Shown here: piece after piece, positions 16,081 to 24,715 of the stretch
Position numbering within the stretch: position 1 is the stretch's first letter
Layout: every line of letters begins with the position of its first letter
NCBI GenBank assembly: GCA_026713545.1
Contig: JAPOOG010000103.1
Location: forward strand, 1 to 38,591
Source of the DNA: Bryobacterales bacterium
Lineage (GTDB): Bacteria > Acidobacteriota > Terriglobia > Bryobacterales > UBA6623
DNA length: 38,591 nucleotides
Direction: 5' to 3'
The notes under the pieces: model-generated
Databases searched by the model: none
Told to the model about the DNA's origin: nothing
The model's input: only the letters and a program-made list of their open reading frames with translations
Position numbers and translations under genes: made by a program

Positions 16081-18024
16081 TCAGGCTTTGCAGTCTTTGG
16101 TTTCGATGAGGGTTTGGATTAGGGTGATGAAGTCTTCGAGGGGTTGGACGCCTCGGTCGGCTTCTTTGCGATGGCGGACGGAGACGGTCCCGGATTCAGC
16201 TTCACGGGCGCCGACGACGAGCATGAAAGGGACCTTCTGTAACTGAGCCTCGCGGATCTTGAAGTTGATTTTTTCACTGCGGGCGTCAAGCTCGGTGCGG
16301 ATCCCGGCCTCCTCCAGTCGGGTGACAACCTGTTGACCGTATTCGTTCTGACGGTCGGTGATGGGTAGGACCAAGGCCTGCACCGGCGCAAGCCAGACGG
16401 GAAACGCCCCGGCGTAATGTTCTATCAAGACGCCGAAAAAGCGCTCGACAGAGCCCCATAGAGCGCGATGAACCATCACAGGCTGGTGGGCTTTGCCATC
16501 TTCGGCAATGTATTCGAGTGCAAAACGGCGAGGCAGGTTGAAGTCGAACTGAACGGTTGAGAGCTGCCAGGAGCGGCCGATGGCATCGACGAGCTTGATG
16601 TCGATCTTCGGTCCGTAGAAGGCCGCCTCGTCGGGCATGACCCTGGCCTCGATGCCGCGTTCTTCGAGGGCGCTGAAGAGACCGTCCTCGGCCATTTTCC
16701 ATTCCTCGGGAGAGCCGGCATACCGACTGCTTCGGCCGCCGTCCCAAGTGGAAAGCTCGACCTCGAACTTGTCGAAACCGAAGGTTCTGAGAACGTCGAG
16801 CGCGAAGTCGACGCAGCCCAGGATTTCATCCTTGACCTGTTTGGGAGTGCAGAAGATGTGGGCGTCGTCTTGGGTGAATCCGCGGACGCGGAGCAGCCCG
16901 TGCATGACGCCGGAGCGCTCGTAGCGGTAAACGGTGCCAAGCTCTCCGAGCCGGATGGGCAGGTCGCGGTAGCTGCGGAGCATGTTCTTGTAAATGAGGA
17001 TGTGGAAGGGGCAGTTCATCGGCTTGAGCTGGTATTCGGAATCATCCAGCTCCATGCGTTTGAACATGTCCTCGGAATAGAAATCCGCGTGGCCCGAGGT
17101 CTTCCACAAGTCGAAGCGGGCGACGTGCGGTGTGTAGACGAGGCCGTAACCGCGCTTGACGTACTCGTCCCGCAGCCAGTCTTCCATGATGCGGCGGATT
17201 GTGCCGCCTTTCGGGTGCCAGAAGACAAGGCCGGGACCGGCGCTCTCCTGAATGCTGAAGAGGTCGAGCGCCTTGCCGAGCTTGCGGTGGTCGCGTTTCC
17301 TGGCTTCTGCAAGCCGGTGGAGATACTGTCTCAGCTCCTTCTTGTCGAAGAAGGAGGTGCCGTAGATGCGCTGCAAGCGCGCATTCTTCTCATCGCCTTT
17401 CCAGTAGGCGCCGGCCACGGAGAGCAACTTGAAAGCCTTGATGCGCCCCATGCTGGGGATGTGCGGGCCGCGGCAGAAGTCGTCGAAGCGGTCGCCGGTT
17501 TTGTAGATCGAGATGCGTTCCTCGTCGGTCTTCTCTTCGATCAGCTCGCACTTCATCCAGTCGCCGATCTTGCGGTATTGGGCGAGTGTCTCCTCACGGG
17601 AGAGCCAGACTCGTTCGTTGCACGGGTCACGCTTGACGATCTCGGCCATTTGAGCTTCGATCTTCTCGAGGTCCTCGGGCGTGAAAGGTTCGTCGCGCTG
17701 GAAGTCGTAGAAGAAGCCTTGCTCGGTGGGCGGTCCGATGCCGAGCTTGGTTCCCGGGAACAGCTCGAGGACGGCGGCGGCGAGCAGGTGCGCCGAGGAA
17801 TGGCGGTAGACTTCGAGGGCCTCGGTATCCCTGGAGGTCAGCAGGCGCAGGTCGGTATCTTCGATGAGGGGCTCGGTGAGATCGATGAGTGTTCCATCGA
17901 CTTTGGCAACCAGTGCCGCGGCGGCAAGGCGCGGGCTGATGGACTCGGCGATTTGCCGCGGAGTCGCACCCTTGGCGACCTCCTGGCGACTGCCGTCGGG
18001 AAGAGTGACCTGGATGGTTTCCAT
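16081..18024 (-). CDS. thrS: Threonyl-tRNA synthetase
   Basis: This cytoplasmic class II synthetase charges tRNA-Thr. From the ATG at 18024 (METIQVTLPDG..) the product is 647 aa, the normal full length. In order it has a TGS domain (about 1-62), the editing/second additional domain with HSSAHLLAAA, the linker with CRGPHIPS, the catalytic core with the zinc-site motif MNCPFH, motif 2 around YRYERSGVMHGLLRVRGFTQDDAHIF, and a C-terminal anticodon-binding domain ending ..LVVGAREAESGTVSVRHR... The frame stays open upstream to 18381, but that part is the antisense-frame shadow of the zinc-ribbon gene and is rejected. It lies 44 bp downstream of that gene and may share its transcript. Confidence 0.97.
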   Translation of the reverse strand: METIQVTLPDGSRQEVAKGATPRQIAESISPRLAAAALVAKVDGTLIDLTEPLIEDTDLRLLTSRDTEALEVYRHSSAHLLAAAVLELFPGTKLGIGPPTEQGFFYDFQRDEPFTPEDLEKIEAQMAEIVKRDPCNERVWLSREETLAQYRKIGDWMKCELIEEKTDEERISIYKTGDRFDDFCRGPHIPSMGRIKAFKLLSVAGAYWKGDEKNARLQRIYGTSFFDKKELRQYLHRLAEARKRDHRKLGKALDLFSIQESAGPGLVFWHPKGGTIRRIMEDWLRDEYVKRGYGLVYTPHVARFDLWKTSGHADFYSEDMFKRMELDDSEYQLKPMNCPFHILIYKNMLRSYRDLPIRLGELGTVYRYERSGVMHGLLRVRGFTQDDAHIFCTPKQVKDEILGCVDFALDVLRTFGFDKFEVELSTWDGGRSSRYAGSPEEWKMAEDGLFSALEERGIEARVMPDEAAFYGPKIDIKLVDAIGRSWQLSTVQFDFNLPRRFALEYIAEDGKAHQPVMVHRALWGSVERFFGVLIEHYAGAFPVWLAPVQALVLPITDRQNEYGQQVVTRLEEAGIRTELDARSEKINFKIREAQLQKVPFMLVVGAREAESGTVSVRHRKEADRGVQPLEDFITLIQTLIETKDCKA

Positions 18025-18068
18025 GAGATTGGTTTGCACCCGGCACCCGGGGGACGGCGAACCCGCCG

Positions 18069-18401
18069 CTAGTTTTTCGAGTCGGACGAGGTGTTGGAAC
18101 GGGAGCCGGAACCGTTCGATTTTGACTCGGGTTTCGATTCGGTCTTCGTTTCGGACCCGGACTCCGACTTGGCTTCGGTCTTCTTCTCGTCGCTCTGCTT
18201 GCCGTCGCCATCGGTTTGGCCGGCGCGGGCGTAGTCGGTGATGTACCAGCCGGTCCCCTTGAACTGGATCGCGGGAGCCGAGAGCAGCTTGCGGAGCTCT
18301 CCGCCGCAACGGTTGTGTTCTTTGAGCGGCTCGTCGGAGAATTTCTGGATCTCCTCGAAGCGGTGGCCGCACTTCAGACATTCGTACTCGTAGAGGGGCA
18401 T
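18069..18401 (-). CDS. FmdB-type putative regulatory zinc-ribbon protein with low-complexity tail
   Basis: The 110-aa protein begins MPLYEYECLKCGHRFE, the hallmark of the FmdB/CxxC_CXXC_SSSS family. Zinc ligands would be Cys8 and Cys11 in the first knuckle. In the second knuckle the usual CPxCGG reads HNRCGG, so His29 replaces a cysteine and Cys32 is kept, giving a CCHC site. A conserved block GTGWYITDYA follows at about 50-59. Residues 62-110 are a disordered Ser/Lys/Glu-rich tail (for example KSESGSETKTESK). Members are small proteins of unproven role, originally proposed as regulators. It sits between the M3 peptidase and thrS on the same strand. Confidence 0.9.
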   Translation of the reverse strand: MPLYEYECLKCGHRFEEIQKFSDEPLKEHNRCGGELRKLLSAPAIQFKGTGWYITDYARAGQTDGDGKQSDEKKTEAKSESGSETKTESKPESKSNGSGSRSNTSSDSKN

Positions 18402-18543
18402 GGTCTCAATCGAGCAGTCGTTCGTACCGCAACTGTGAAGTTCGGGAGTGTCCCGCGGAGCGGACTTTTCAGCCTGGGGGGCGCGGTGTATCGGGGGCCT
18501 CAGGCCGTTTTTCAGTATAGCAACGAGCCTTCAGGCGAGAGCG

Positions 18544-20589
18544 TCAGCCGGCGGGGAGAAGGCCTTGGCGGCGCAGGAGGGCGTCGGCATCGGGATCGCG
18601 CCCCATGAAGTCACGGAAGAGCCGTGCCGGGTCTTCGCTGTCGCCGCGTGCCAGGATGCTTTCACGAAACTGCATGCCGACGTCTCGGCTGAAAATACCC
18701 TCCTTGGCGAAGCGGGAGAAAGCGTCGGCGTCGAGGACCTCCGACCACTTGTACGAGTAGTAGCCGGCTCCGTAGCCGACCGGGCTCGCAAACAGGTGAG
18801 TGAAGGACGCGATCATGGCGTGCTCGGGCGGCAGAGCGGCCGGCGCGAACGAGTGCAGGATGTCGAAGGCGTACTTCATCACGTCATCGTTCTTTTGAGG
18901 GTCGTAGTCGCGGTGGAGGGCCAAGTCGACCGTGCCGAAGCTCAACTGCCGCATCTGCGCATTGGCGGCTCGGAAGTTGCGCGCCCGCTTCATTTTCCGG
19001 AAGAGATCCGAGGGGATGGGTTCGCCGGTCTCGTAATGGCGCGCAAAGAGATCCAGGGCGTCGCGCTCCCAGCACCAGTTCTCCATGATCTGCGACGGCA
19101 GCTCGACGAAGTCCCAGGAGACATTGGTTCCTCCCAGACTGCGGACCCCGACCCTGCTCAGCAGATGGTGCAGCAGGTGGCCGAACTCGTGGAAGATGGT
19201 CTCGACCTCGCGGTGCGTTAGCAGCGCGGGTTTACCGTCGACCGGAGGTGTCTGGTTGCCGCAGATCAGGCCGAGATGAGGACGCGGGCCACCGGGGACG
19301 CTGACGAAGAAGGAGTCCATCCAAGCTCCTCCGCGCTTGTTTTCTCGTGGGTAGAAATCGGCGTAGAAGGAACCGAGGCGGGTCCCGTCGGCATCGTCGA
19401 TGGAGTAGTACTTGACGCTGTTATCCCAAACGGAAACACCGCTCTCCTCGACGACCTTGATGCCGTAGAGGCGCCCGACAAGATCGAACATGCCGTCGAG
19501 CACCTTCTCGAAGGCGAAGTAGGGCCGAAGTTCTTCCTCTTCGAAGTCGTAGATGGATTGGCGCATCTTCTCCGCGTAGTACGCGATGTCCCAGGCATCG
19601 AGATCGAGAACGCTTGGGCCTTCGATCTCGCGGCGGAAGGCGAGCAGCTCTTCGTTTTCACGCCCGAAGGCTGACCGTGTCTTCGTTTTGAGGGAATCGA
19701 CGAACCCGCGAGCGCTGCGGCCGGTCTTCGCCATGCGGTCTTCGAGGACGAGGTCGGCAAAGTCGCGGTAGCCGAGCAGCCGGGCTTTCTCGCGGCGAAG
19801 GCGCAGGATGGTGAGGATCAGCTCGCGGTTGTCATAGGGCTCCTTCGTGCCTCGAGTGACGTGGGCACGGTAGACCTTCTCGCGAACGGCCGCGTCGTCG
19901 AGGTAGGTCATCACGGCGATGTAACTGGGGGCCTGCAACGTAAAGCGCCAGCCCGGCTTGCCCTTGCTTTCGGCGTCCTGGCGGGCCAGGGCGACGGCGC
20001 TGGGCGGGAGTCCGGCGAGCTGCGCCTCGTCCTCGATGATCAGTTCGAAGGTGTTGGTGGCGTCAAGGACGTTCTGGGAATACTTCGTGGTCGCCCGGGC
20101 AAGCTGGACGTTGAGCTCGTTGAGCCTGGCCTTTCCGCCTTCGTCGAGGTCGGCGCCGCTGCGGCGGAATTTGTCGAGAGTCTTCTTGAGGAAGCGGGCG
20201 CGGGAACCGCAGAGCAGGGCGGCTTCCTCCGTCTCGCTGAAGCGCTTGATCTGCTTCCACAGAGCTTCGTTGAGGGGGATCTTCGAGTCGAATGCGCTGA
20301 CCTTCGGCTCGACGGTGTTGTAGGCGTCGCGTAGTTCCGGGTAGGTGGCGACGGATTCGAGATGGCTGACTACGGACATGGCGTACTCGAGCGTCTCGAC
20401 GGCGCCCTCGAGGGCGCGGAGCGTGTTGTCGTAGGTGCGCGGGTCCGGATCGGCAGCGATGGCGTCGATGTTCTGTTGCGCTTCGGCGATGAGAGCGTCG
20501 ACAGCGGGCTCGACATGCTCCGCCTTGATCTGATCAAAGGGGATTTTGAACTTGATTTCGAGCAGAGGATTCGTCGAATTCGCCGCCAT
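18544..20589 (-). CDS. M3-family oligopeptidase (oligopeptidase A/Dcp-like)
   Basis: This cytoplasmic zinc metallopeptidase cleaves short peptides, including leftovers of proteolysis and signal peptides. The 681-aa product has the family length, a helical N-terminal half and the active-site HEFGH (467-471), followed by ..HHLLSRVGVRSLGGTNVSWDFVELPSQ.., where the Glu in DFVELPSQ is the expected third zinc ligand. The C-terminal YGAGYYSYKWSEVLDADAF block contains the Tyr/His-type substrate-contact region of M3 enzymes. No signal peptide is present. The start ATG follows GGAA at a suitable distance. The stop is 142 bp upstream of the zinc-ribbon gene on the same strand. Confidence 0.96.
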   Translation of the reverse strand: MAANSTNPLLEIKFKIPFDQIKAEHVEPAVDALIAEAQQNIDAIAADPDPRTYDNTLRALEGAVETLEYAMSVVSHLESVATYPELRDAYNTVEPKVSAFDSKIPLNEALWKQIKRFSETEEAALLCGSRARFLKKTLDKFRRSGADLDEGGKARLNELNVQLARATTKYSQNVLDATNTFELIIEDEAQLAGLPPSAVALARQDAESKGKPGWRFTLQAPSYIAVMTYLDDAAVREKVYRAHVTRGTKEPYDNRELILTILRLRREKARLLGYRDFADLVLEDRMAKTGRSARGFVDSLKTKTRSAFGRENEELLAFRREIEGPSVLDLDAWDIAYYAEKMRQSIYDFEEEELRPYFAFEKVLDGMFDLVGRLYGIKVVEESGVSVWDNSVKYYSIDDADGTRLGSFYADFYPRENKRGGAWMDSFFVSVPGGPRPHLGLICGNQTPPVDGKPALLTHREVETIFHEFGHLLHHLLSRVGVRSLGGTNVSWDFVELPSQIMENWCWERDALDLFARHYETGEPIPSDLFRKMKRARNFRAANAQMRQLSFGTVDLALHRDYDPQKNDDVMKYAFDILHSFAPAALPPEHAMIASFTHLFASPVGYGAGYYSYKWSEVLDADAFSRFAKEGIFSRDVGMQFRESILARGDSEDPARLFRDFMGRDPDADALLRRQGLLPAG

Positions 20590-20915
20590 AATGGTTCCGA
20601 AGGGTCAGTCTAACAGGGGGGTGGAGTCGATCTGCCGAGAGGGGCCGAGGTGCAATCGACAGTCCGCCACGGCGGCCGGTCGAGCAGAACGAACTGGAAA
20701 AGGTCTTTCGCGCGATGCTCGAACAGCCCAGAGAACCGATTCATGGCAGTTGGTGCCGCAAGCTCCTTTCGGCCGAATCGCGGGTACTTCGGACCACAAG
20801 GGCGGTTCTGGAAAGGGTCGGCCTGCGGAGCTAGACCCTGGCGCTTTCTGCACGGAAAACCGGGCGCTGCAAAACTTCCTGCAGCGCCGGTCCTTGCTAG
20901 AGAACAGCGGCCCGC
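20590..20915. other. Intergenic region with a terminator hairpin
   Basis: This 326-bp gap lies between the M3 peptidase start and the end of the enolase-superfamily gene, both on the minus strand. A strong hairpin at 20863-20888 lies near the enolase gene end. The remainder probably holds the promoter of the peptidase gene, but I could not pick convincing -35/-10 boxes. Open frames here are extensions of shadows. Confidence 0.5.
20863..20888 (-). terminator. Probable rho-independent terminator of the enolase-superfamily gene
   Basis: GGCGCTGCA (20863-20871) and TGCAGCGCC (20880-20888) form a perfect 9-bp stem with an 8-nt loop, 27 bp past the minus-strand stop. Read on the minus strand the stem is followed by CGGTTTTCC, a short T-rich run. 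Position, stem strength and orientation fit termination of the upstream gene. The interrupted T-tract lowers certainty. Confidence 0.6.
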
Positions 20916-22127
20916 TCAATAGTCCGCTACGGAACCGTCCGAAACGAACTGCGGATGCCATTTGAACCTGCGCTCTTTCGACAACTCGGCGAGACGGGCT
21001 TCGTCGACTTCCACGCCGATGCCGGGTCCTGCGGGCAGCGTGACATGGCCATCGTCGCGGAGCGACCAACTTCGCTTCGCCAAACCAGGTAGCCGGTTGT
21101 CGGGTGAGTAGCCCTCGTGAATCAGAAGGTACGGGATCGAAGCCGCCACGTGAAGACTTGCTGTCATACCGACGGTCGTCATGGTGCAGTGCGGCGCGAG
21201 CGGGACATAGAACGTCTCGGCCAGGGCGGCGATCTTCTTCATCTGCGTGATGCCGCCGACAAAGCCGCAGTCGGGCTGCAGAATGTCGATCGCGTTGTTG
21301 ATCAGATACGGAATCACGCCCCATATCGTGCGGTCCTTCTCACCCGTCGCAAGCGGCACGTTGATCTTTTCCCGAAGCCGCTTGAAGATCTCGATGTTGC
21401 CGTAGACGGCGGCTTCCTCGATCCATAGAACTTCATAAGGCTCGATGCGGTTGGCGAATTGAATCAGCATCGGTGGCGGCATGTTGCAGTGCGCGTCGAA
21501 CATCACGGCTCCGTCGTGGCCGACCAGCTCCCGTGCCTGCTTGACTCTCTCGACGACGGCATCAATCTCCGCCGGCGTCCCGGAGAAGGGCCACAGGCCG
21601 CCGCTGCCGATTTTACGTGCCTTGTTGGTGTGATACACCCGGATCTTGTCGCGGGTCGGGCCACCCAGCAGTCGATAGATCGGGACATTCCAGAGCTTCC
21701 CGACGATGTCCCACAGCGCCATGTCGAAGGCCGAAATCGTGTGGACCATGAACGGCCCGCCGCGCAGGTTGCGGTGCGCCCGGTACATCAACTGCCAGAG
21801 ATGCTCGATGCGGGTCGGATTCTGGCCGTCGAGCAATTCGAAGATGCGGTGGGCGAGGGTCGTCGCGACGTCCGCAATGACGTTGCTGATTTCACCCCAG
21901 CCGGTGATGCCGTAGTTGGTCTCGAGCTTGATAATGCACTTCGGGTCCGCCGGCGTGCAGGTGAGCTTGGTGATTCTGATGTTCGAGGCGCGGTCCTCGA
22001 CATTGGCCGCGGGGTTTGCTTGCGCACCCAGGGCATCTTGCAGCAAGCCTTGGGCGGCAGCCGCCGCGCCGAGACCTGCAAGCATGCCGCGGCGCGTAGG
22101 CTTGGATTCGGTTGATTTGAGATTCAT
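20916..22127 (-). CDS. Tat-exported mandelate racemase/muconate lactonizing (enolase-superfamily) enzyme, sugar-acid-dehydratase-like
   Basis: From the ATG at 22127 (GGAG 8 nt upstream) the product is 403 aa. It opens with a twin-arginine signal (KPTRRGMLAGLGAAAAAQ, Arg12-Arg13), so folded export is likely. The barrel shows the metal ligands Asp211, Glu237 (LWIEEA) and Glu263 (ATGEKD), with His213 in FDAHCN, Asp286 in QPDCG and His313 in APHCTM. The D-x-H pair together with the late His is the pattern of galactonate/mannonate dehydratases, which abstract the proton next to a sugar-acid carboxylate. The exact substrate cannot be read from sequence. An exported member is less usual, since most are cytoplasmic. 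It is monocistronic, with a hairpin terminator downstream. Confidence 0.9.
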   Translation of the reverse strand: MNLKSTESKPTRRGMLAGLGAAAAAQGLLQDALGAQANPAANVEDRASNIRITKLTCTPADPKCIIKLETNYGITGWGEISNVIADVATTLAHRIFELLDGQNPTRIEHLWQLMYRAHRNLRGGPFMVHTISAFDMALWDIVGKLWNVPIYRLLGGPTRDKIRVYHTNKARKIGSGGLWPFSGTPAEIDAVVERVKQARELVGHDGAVMFDAHCNMPPPMLIQFANRIEPYEVLWIEEAAVYGNIEIFKRLREKINVPLATGEKDRTIWGVIPYLINNAIDILQPDCGFVGGITQMKKIAALAETFYVPLAPHCTMTTVGMTASLHVAASIPYLLIHEGYSPDNRLPGLAKRSWSLRDDGHVTLPAGPGIGVEVDEARLAELSKERRFKWHPQFVSDGSVADY

Positions 22128-22570
22128 GGGAGTTTCTCCGTGATGTGGATCCGACAACGAGTACCGGCCCGATCGGCGGCCGGTGGCGATCATGGTACGC
22201 GAAGGCGGCGGCCAACTCCAAATACGGCTTCGGGGCGGTTTTTCTGTTGACGCCTTAAAACGAAAGAATGATACTAATTATTATTTGTCGTACAAAATTA
22301 CATGCATCAGCAGGATCGAGTTGGTCGCCCGCTGTGCACAACCATGCTCTCCAAAACGAAAGTTCAGAAGCGGGCGGGTGCACAGAACCCGCCGGTTATC
22401 CCGAAACGGCTTCGGTCTGCGGGTGGGTCACGTTCGCGGAGAGTAGGGAAGCGTGGCCTGTGACAATCGTGAAGTGGTCTGAGTACGTAATCCGGCCACG
22501 GGTTTTTGCGGGGGCCTGATCAACGCGCTGCATGTCAAGGTTGGGTCCAGATGAAGGAGCCGGATCTCTT
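22128..22570. other. Divergent intergenic region with an AT-rich island and a hairpin
   Basis: This 443-bp gap separates the enolase-superfamily gene (-) from the PIN-toxin operon (+). Around 22255-22310 the base composition drops sharply to AT-rich (ACTAATTATTATTTGTCG), unlike the flanks, and probably holds promoter elements. GGCGGGT (22373-22379) and ACCCGCC (22387-22393) form a perfect 7-bp hairpin. I see no credible gene. Confidence 0.5.
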
Positions 22571-23077
22571 ATGGAGGCCATTAGCGAAGTCGAACCGAAA
22601 ACACGCATCCGCGTTGGCGATGAAGTGTGGATCGCGACCGCCTTGCTACATCGCGAGAACCCTGACCGTGAAGATTTTGAAGTTCAGGAGATCGTGGAAC
22701 GCGTCGGCAAGTTGAATCTGTCCGGCAGGTTAAGAGGGGGGGTTGCGCCGCACGCCTATCTTCACTGCGTAGCGAATCGGCCGCCGAAACCGAATCCCTA
22801 TCGTATGCTCTACGCCACCGGGAAGAGCAGGCGGCGGCTCTATCGGGACGGTGACCCGTGCCATCCCGAGCGATCGGGCAAGGTCAGGCCACAGCGGGGC
22901 GAGATTCCGGAGGAGTATCGCGGTCTGCTCGACTGGTACGAGAAGGACTATGCTCAAGGAGCCGCGTCCGATCCGCGAGAGAATCCCATCCTGTCTCTAT
23001 GGGGCGTCGGCAAGGAAATCTGGCGCGACGAGGACCCTGACGAGTACGTGCGCCGTCTCAGGGAGGGCTGGGAGTGA
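22571..23077 (+). CDS. Unrecognised protein encoded with a PIN-domain toxin (candidate antitoxin/partner)
   Basis: The preferred start ATG at 22571 (AAGGAG 11 nt upstream) gives 168 aa; an in-frame ATG at 22532 would add 13. The N-terminal part (EVEPKTRIRVGDEVWIATALLHREN..FEVQEIVERV) looks like a small helix-rich, possibly winged-helix domain. It is followed by a conserved-looking basic block (GGVAPHAYLHCVANRPPKP, SRRRLYRDGD) and an acidic C-terminus (WRDEDPDEYVRRLREGWE). I do not recognise a named family. The stop overlaps the GTG of the PIN protein (GTGA), the layout of toxin-antitoxin pairs with the antitoxin first. At this length it is much larger than a VapB, so an antitoxin role is inference. 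Confidence 0.82.
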   Translation: MEAISEVEPKTRIRVGDEVWIATALLHRENPDREDFEVQEIVERVGKLNLSGRLRGGVAPHAYLHCVANRPPKPNPYRMLYATGKSRRRLYRDGDPCHPERSGKVRPQRGEIPEEYRGLLDWYEKDYAQGAASDPRENPILSLWGVGKEIWRDEDPDEYVRRLREGWE

Positions 23078-23520
23078 GCCGCATCTTCTGGGACACCAAC
23101 CTGTTCATCTACATGCTGGAAGCGCGAGGCGATTTGGCGCGAAAGACGAAGGCCCTGATGAAGCGGATGGATGAGCGAGGCGATGTCCTGCTGACTTCCG
23201 CGCTTACCCTGGGTGAGATTCTGGTAAAACCGAGGCGCTTCGGACGGCTGGACTTGGTCCGGAGGTATGAGCAGGCGCTCCGTCCACCTGCCGTTACCGT
23301 CATCAACTTCGACGAAGATTGCGCGCGAATCTACGCCGAAGTGCGACAGGACAAGACAATCAAAGCTCCGGACGCGGTTCAGCTTTCTTGTTGCGGTCGC
23401 GCCGGGTGCGATATGTTCGTTACCAACGACGAACGGCTCAGCCGCAAGGTCATGCCTGGAGTTCAGTTCATCGCTTCGCTCGACCGAGCGCTGTTATTCA
23501 CAGGTGCCGAGTCTCGGTAG
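23074..23520 (+). CDS. PIN-domain ribonuclease, VapC-like toxin candidate
   Basis: The 148-aa protein has the full set of PIN acidic residues: Asp7 in FWDTNLF, Glu48 in LTLGEI, Asp100 in KAPDAVQL and Asp119 in FVTNDERL. These bind Mg/Mn and cut RNA, and VapC toxins of this build usually cleave tRNA or rRNA. The start is GTG at 23074, inside the stop codon of the upstream gene, so translation is coupled. Length matches VapC proteins. The TLGEILVKP segment supports the VapC-type subgroup over larger PIN proteins. The RNA target and toxicity are unproven. Confidence 0.93.
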   Translation: MSRIFWDTNLFIYMLEARGDLARKTKALMKRMDERGDVLLTSALTLGEILVKPRRFGRLDLVRRYEQALRPPAVTVINFDEDCARIYAEVRQDKTIKAPDAVQLSCCGRAGCDMFVTNDERLSRKVMPGVQFIASLDRALLFTGAESR

Positions 23521-23728
23521 GACGAAGAACTTCCTGGCGTGGAAGCAAGCTGGTGCAGTGAGCAATATTGGCGCTTCGCAACGTCTTTTTTCAGGAGGAA
23601 GACTTGGCGAACGGCATCATCTGTCACGCTCACTGCTACCCAACGCAAGCAATTGCAGAGCTATGCTGAAGGTTCCACGGCTCTTCCGAGAGTCGCTTCG
23701 TGAGTCAAGAAATGGGAAGAATGTTCCT

Positions 23729-24715
23729 ATGACTCATCGCGTGCGTCGCCACGGGCTGCTGTTTGTCCCGCTGGCAGTCCTGACCCTTTTCGTAGGGGAT
23801 ACCGCCGCCGCTCGGGGGAGCGTGTCGGACGACAGGGAGGCTTTGGTTGCGCTTTACAACGCAACGGATGGCGAGAACTGGAAGACCGACACGAACTGGT
23901 TGAGCGAGCATCGGCTTTCAGAATGGCAAGGTGTTACCACCGACAAGAACGGCCGCGTCACACAACTAACTCTCATTAACAATCGGTTGAGCGGCGAGAT
24001 TCCGGCCGTGTTGGCTAACCTGGTCAAGCTCGAGGCGTTGATGCTCAACCGTAACGGCCAGTTGACAAGACCGCTCCCGGTTGGTCTGCGTGATCTGTCA
24101 CGCCTCACCAGGCTGTGGACATCGGGCACCCAGGTTTGCGCCCCGAGGGATGCCGCCTTTCAGGCTTGGCTGTCAACGATCGACTTCAGCGGGGTCAACT
24201 GTGCTTCGGAGTCGGAGTCGGTGATCGGCAAGGACACGACGGAGACAACCGGAGGCGCACTGCCGGCGGAAGCCGTGCGGCGGATCGAGGAACTACTGGG
24301 GAAGAAGGCGCGGCGGACACCCGCTCAGCGGAAGATGGGTTCGCAGCTCCTGGACGCGTTACGGAAGGTGCGCGGTCAGTCGGCTGCGAACGAGATGGTT
24401 ACGGTGGACATACTGACCGAAGTGACTCCGGCAGTCCTGGCGCGCATCCGCGACTTGGGCGGCGTGGTGATCAACAACGTGCCGCGCTACCGCGCAATCC
24501 GGGCACGGCTGCCGCTCGCCGTGGTGGAGACGCTCGCCACGCTCGACGAAGTCCGGTCGATCAGTGTCGCCGACGAGTCGGCCACCAGAGACTTGCCGAC
24601 GCATCTCCCATCCGACAACCGAACGGATGCTACGGGTAACGGTGCTGCCGGGACAGATGGGAGAGGACGACAAGGGCACGGTACTGACCGAAATCGTCCA
24701 TGACTCCGGCGCCAT
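23729..24715 (+). pseudogene. Leucine-rich-repeat plus protease-propeptide protein, decayed paralogue of the 1780-aa protease
   Basis: The frame starting at 23729 reads to a stop at 24703 (324 aa). It has a signal peptide, an LRR region (residues about 31-135, with ENWKTDTNWL, LTLINNRLSGEIP, LANLVKLEALML) and a domain AEAVRRIEELLGKKA..VINNVPRYRAIRARLP..LATLDEVRSI. That last domain matches residues about 41-165 of the intact protease downstream. Near 24625 the match breaks: about 190 bp (start of the peptidase domain) is missing, and the similarity resumes in the next frame as RVTVLPGQ..KGTVLTEIVHD (about 24628-24710) before ending. The gene is therefore frame-shifted and lacks the catalytic domain. 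The LRR part could still be made as a short protein. Confidence 0.8.

Noticed and set aside
18025..18381. N-terminal extension of threonyl-tRNA synthetase
   Set aside because: ThrS of normal length starts at METIQVTLPDG (18024). The extension is an out-of-frame reading of the zinc-ribbon gene.
20605..21324. 239-codon minus-strand frame overlapping the enolase-superfamily gene end
   Set aside because: It is in a different frame from the conserved catalytic motifs and runs through the terminator hairpin; a shadow.
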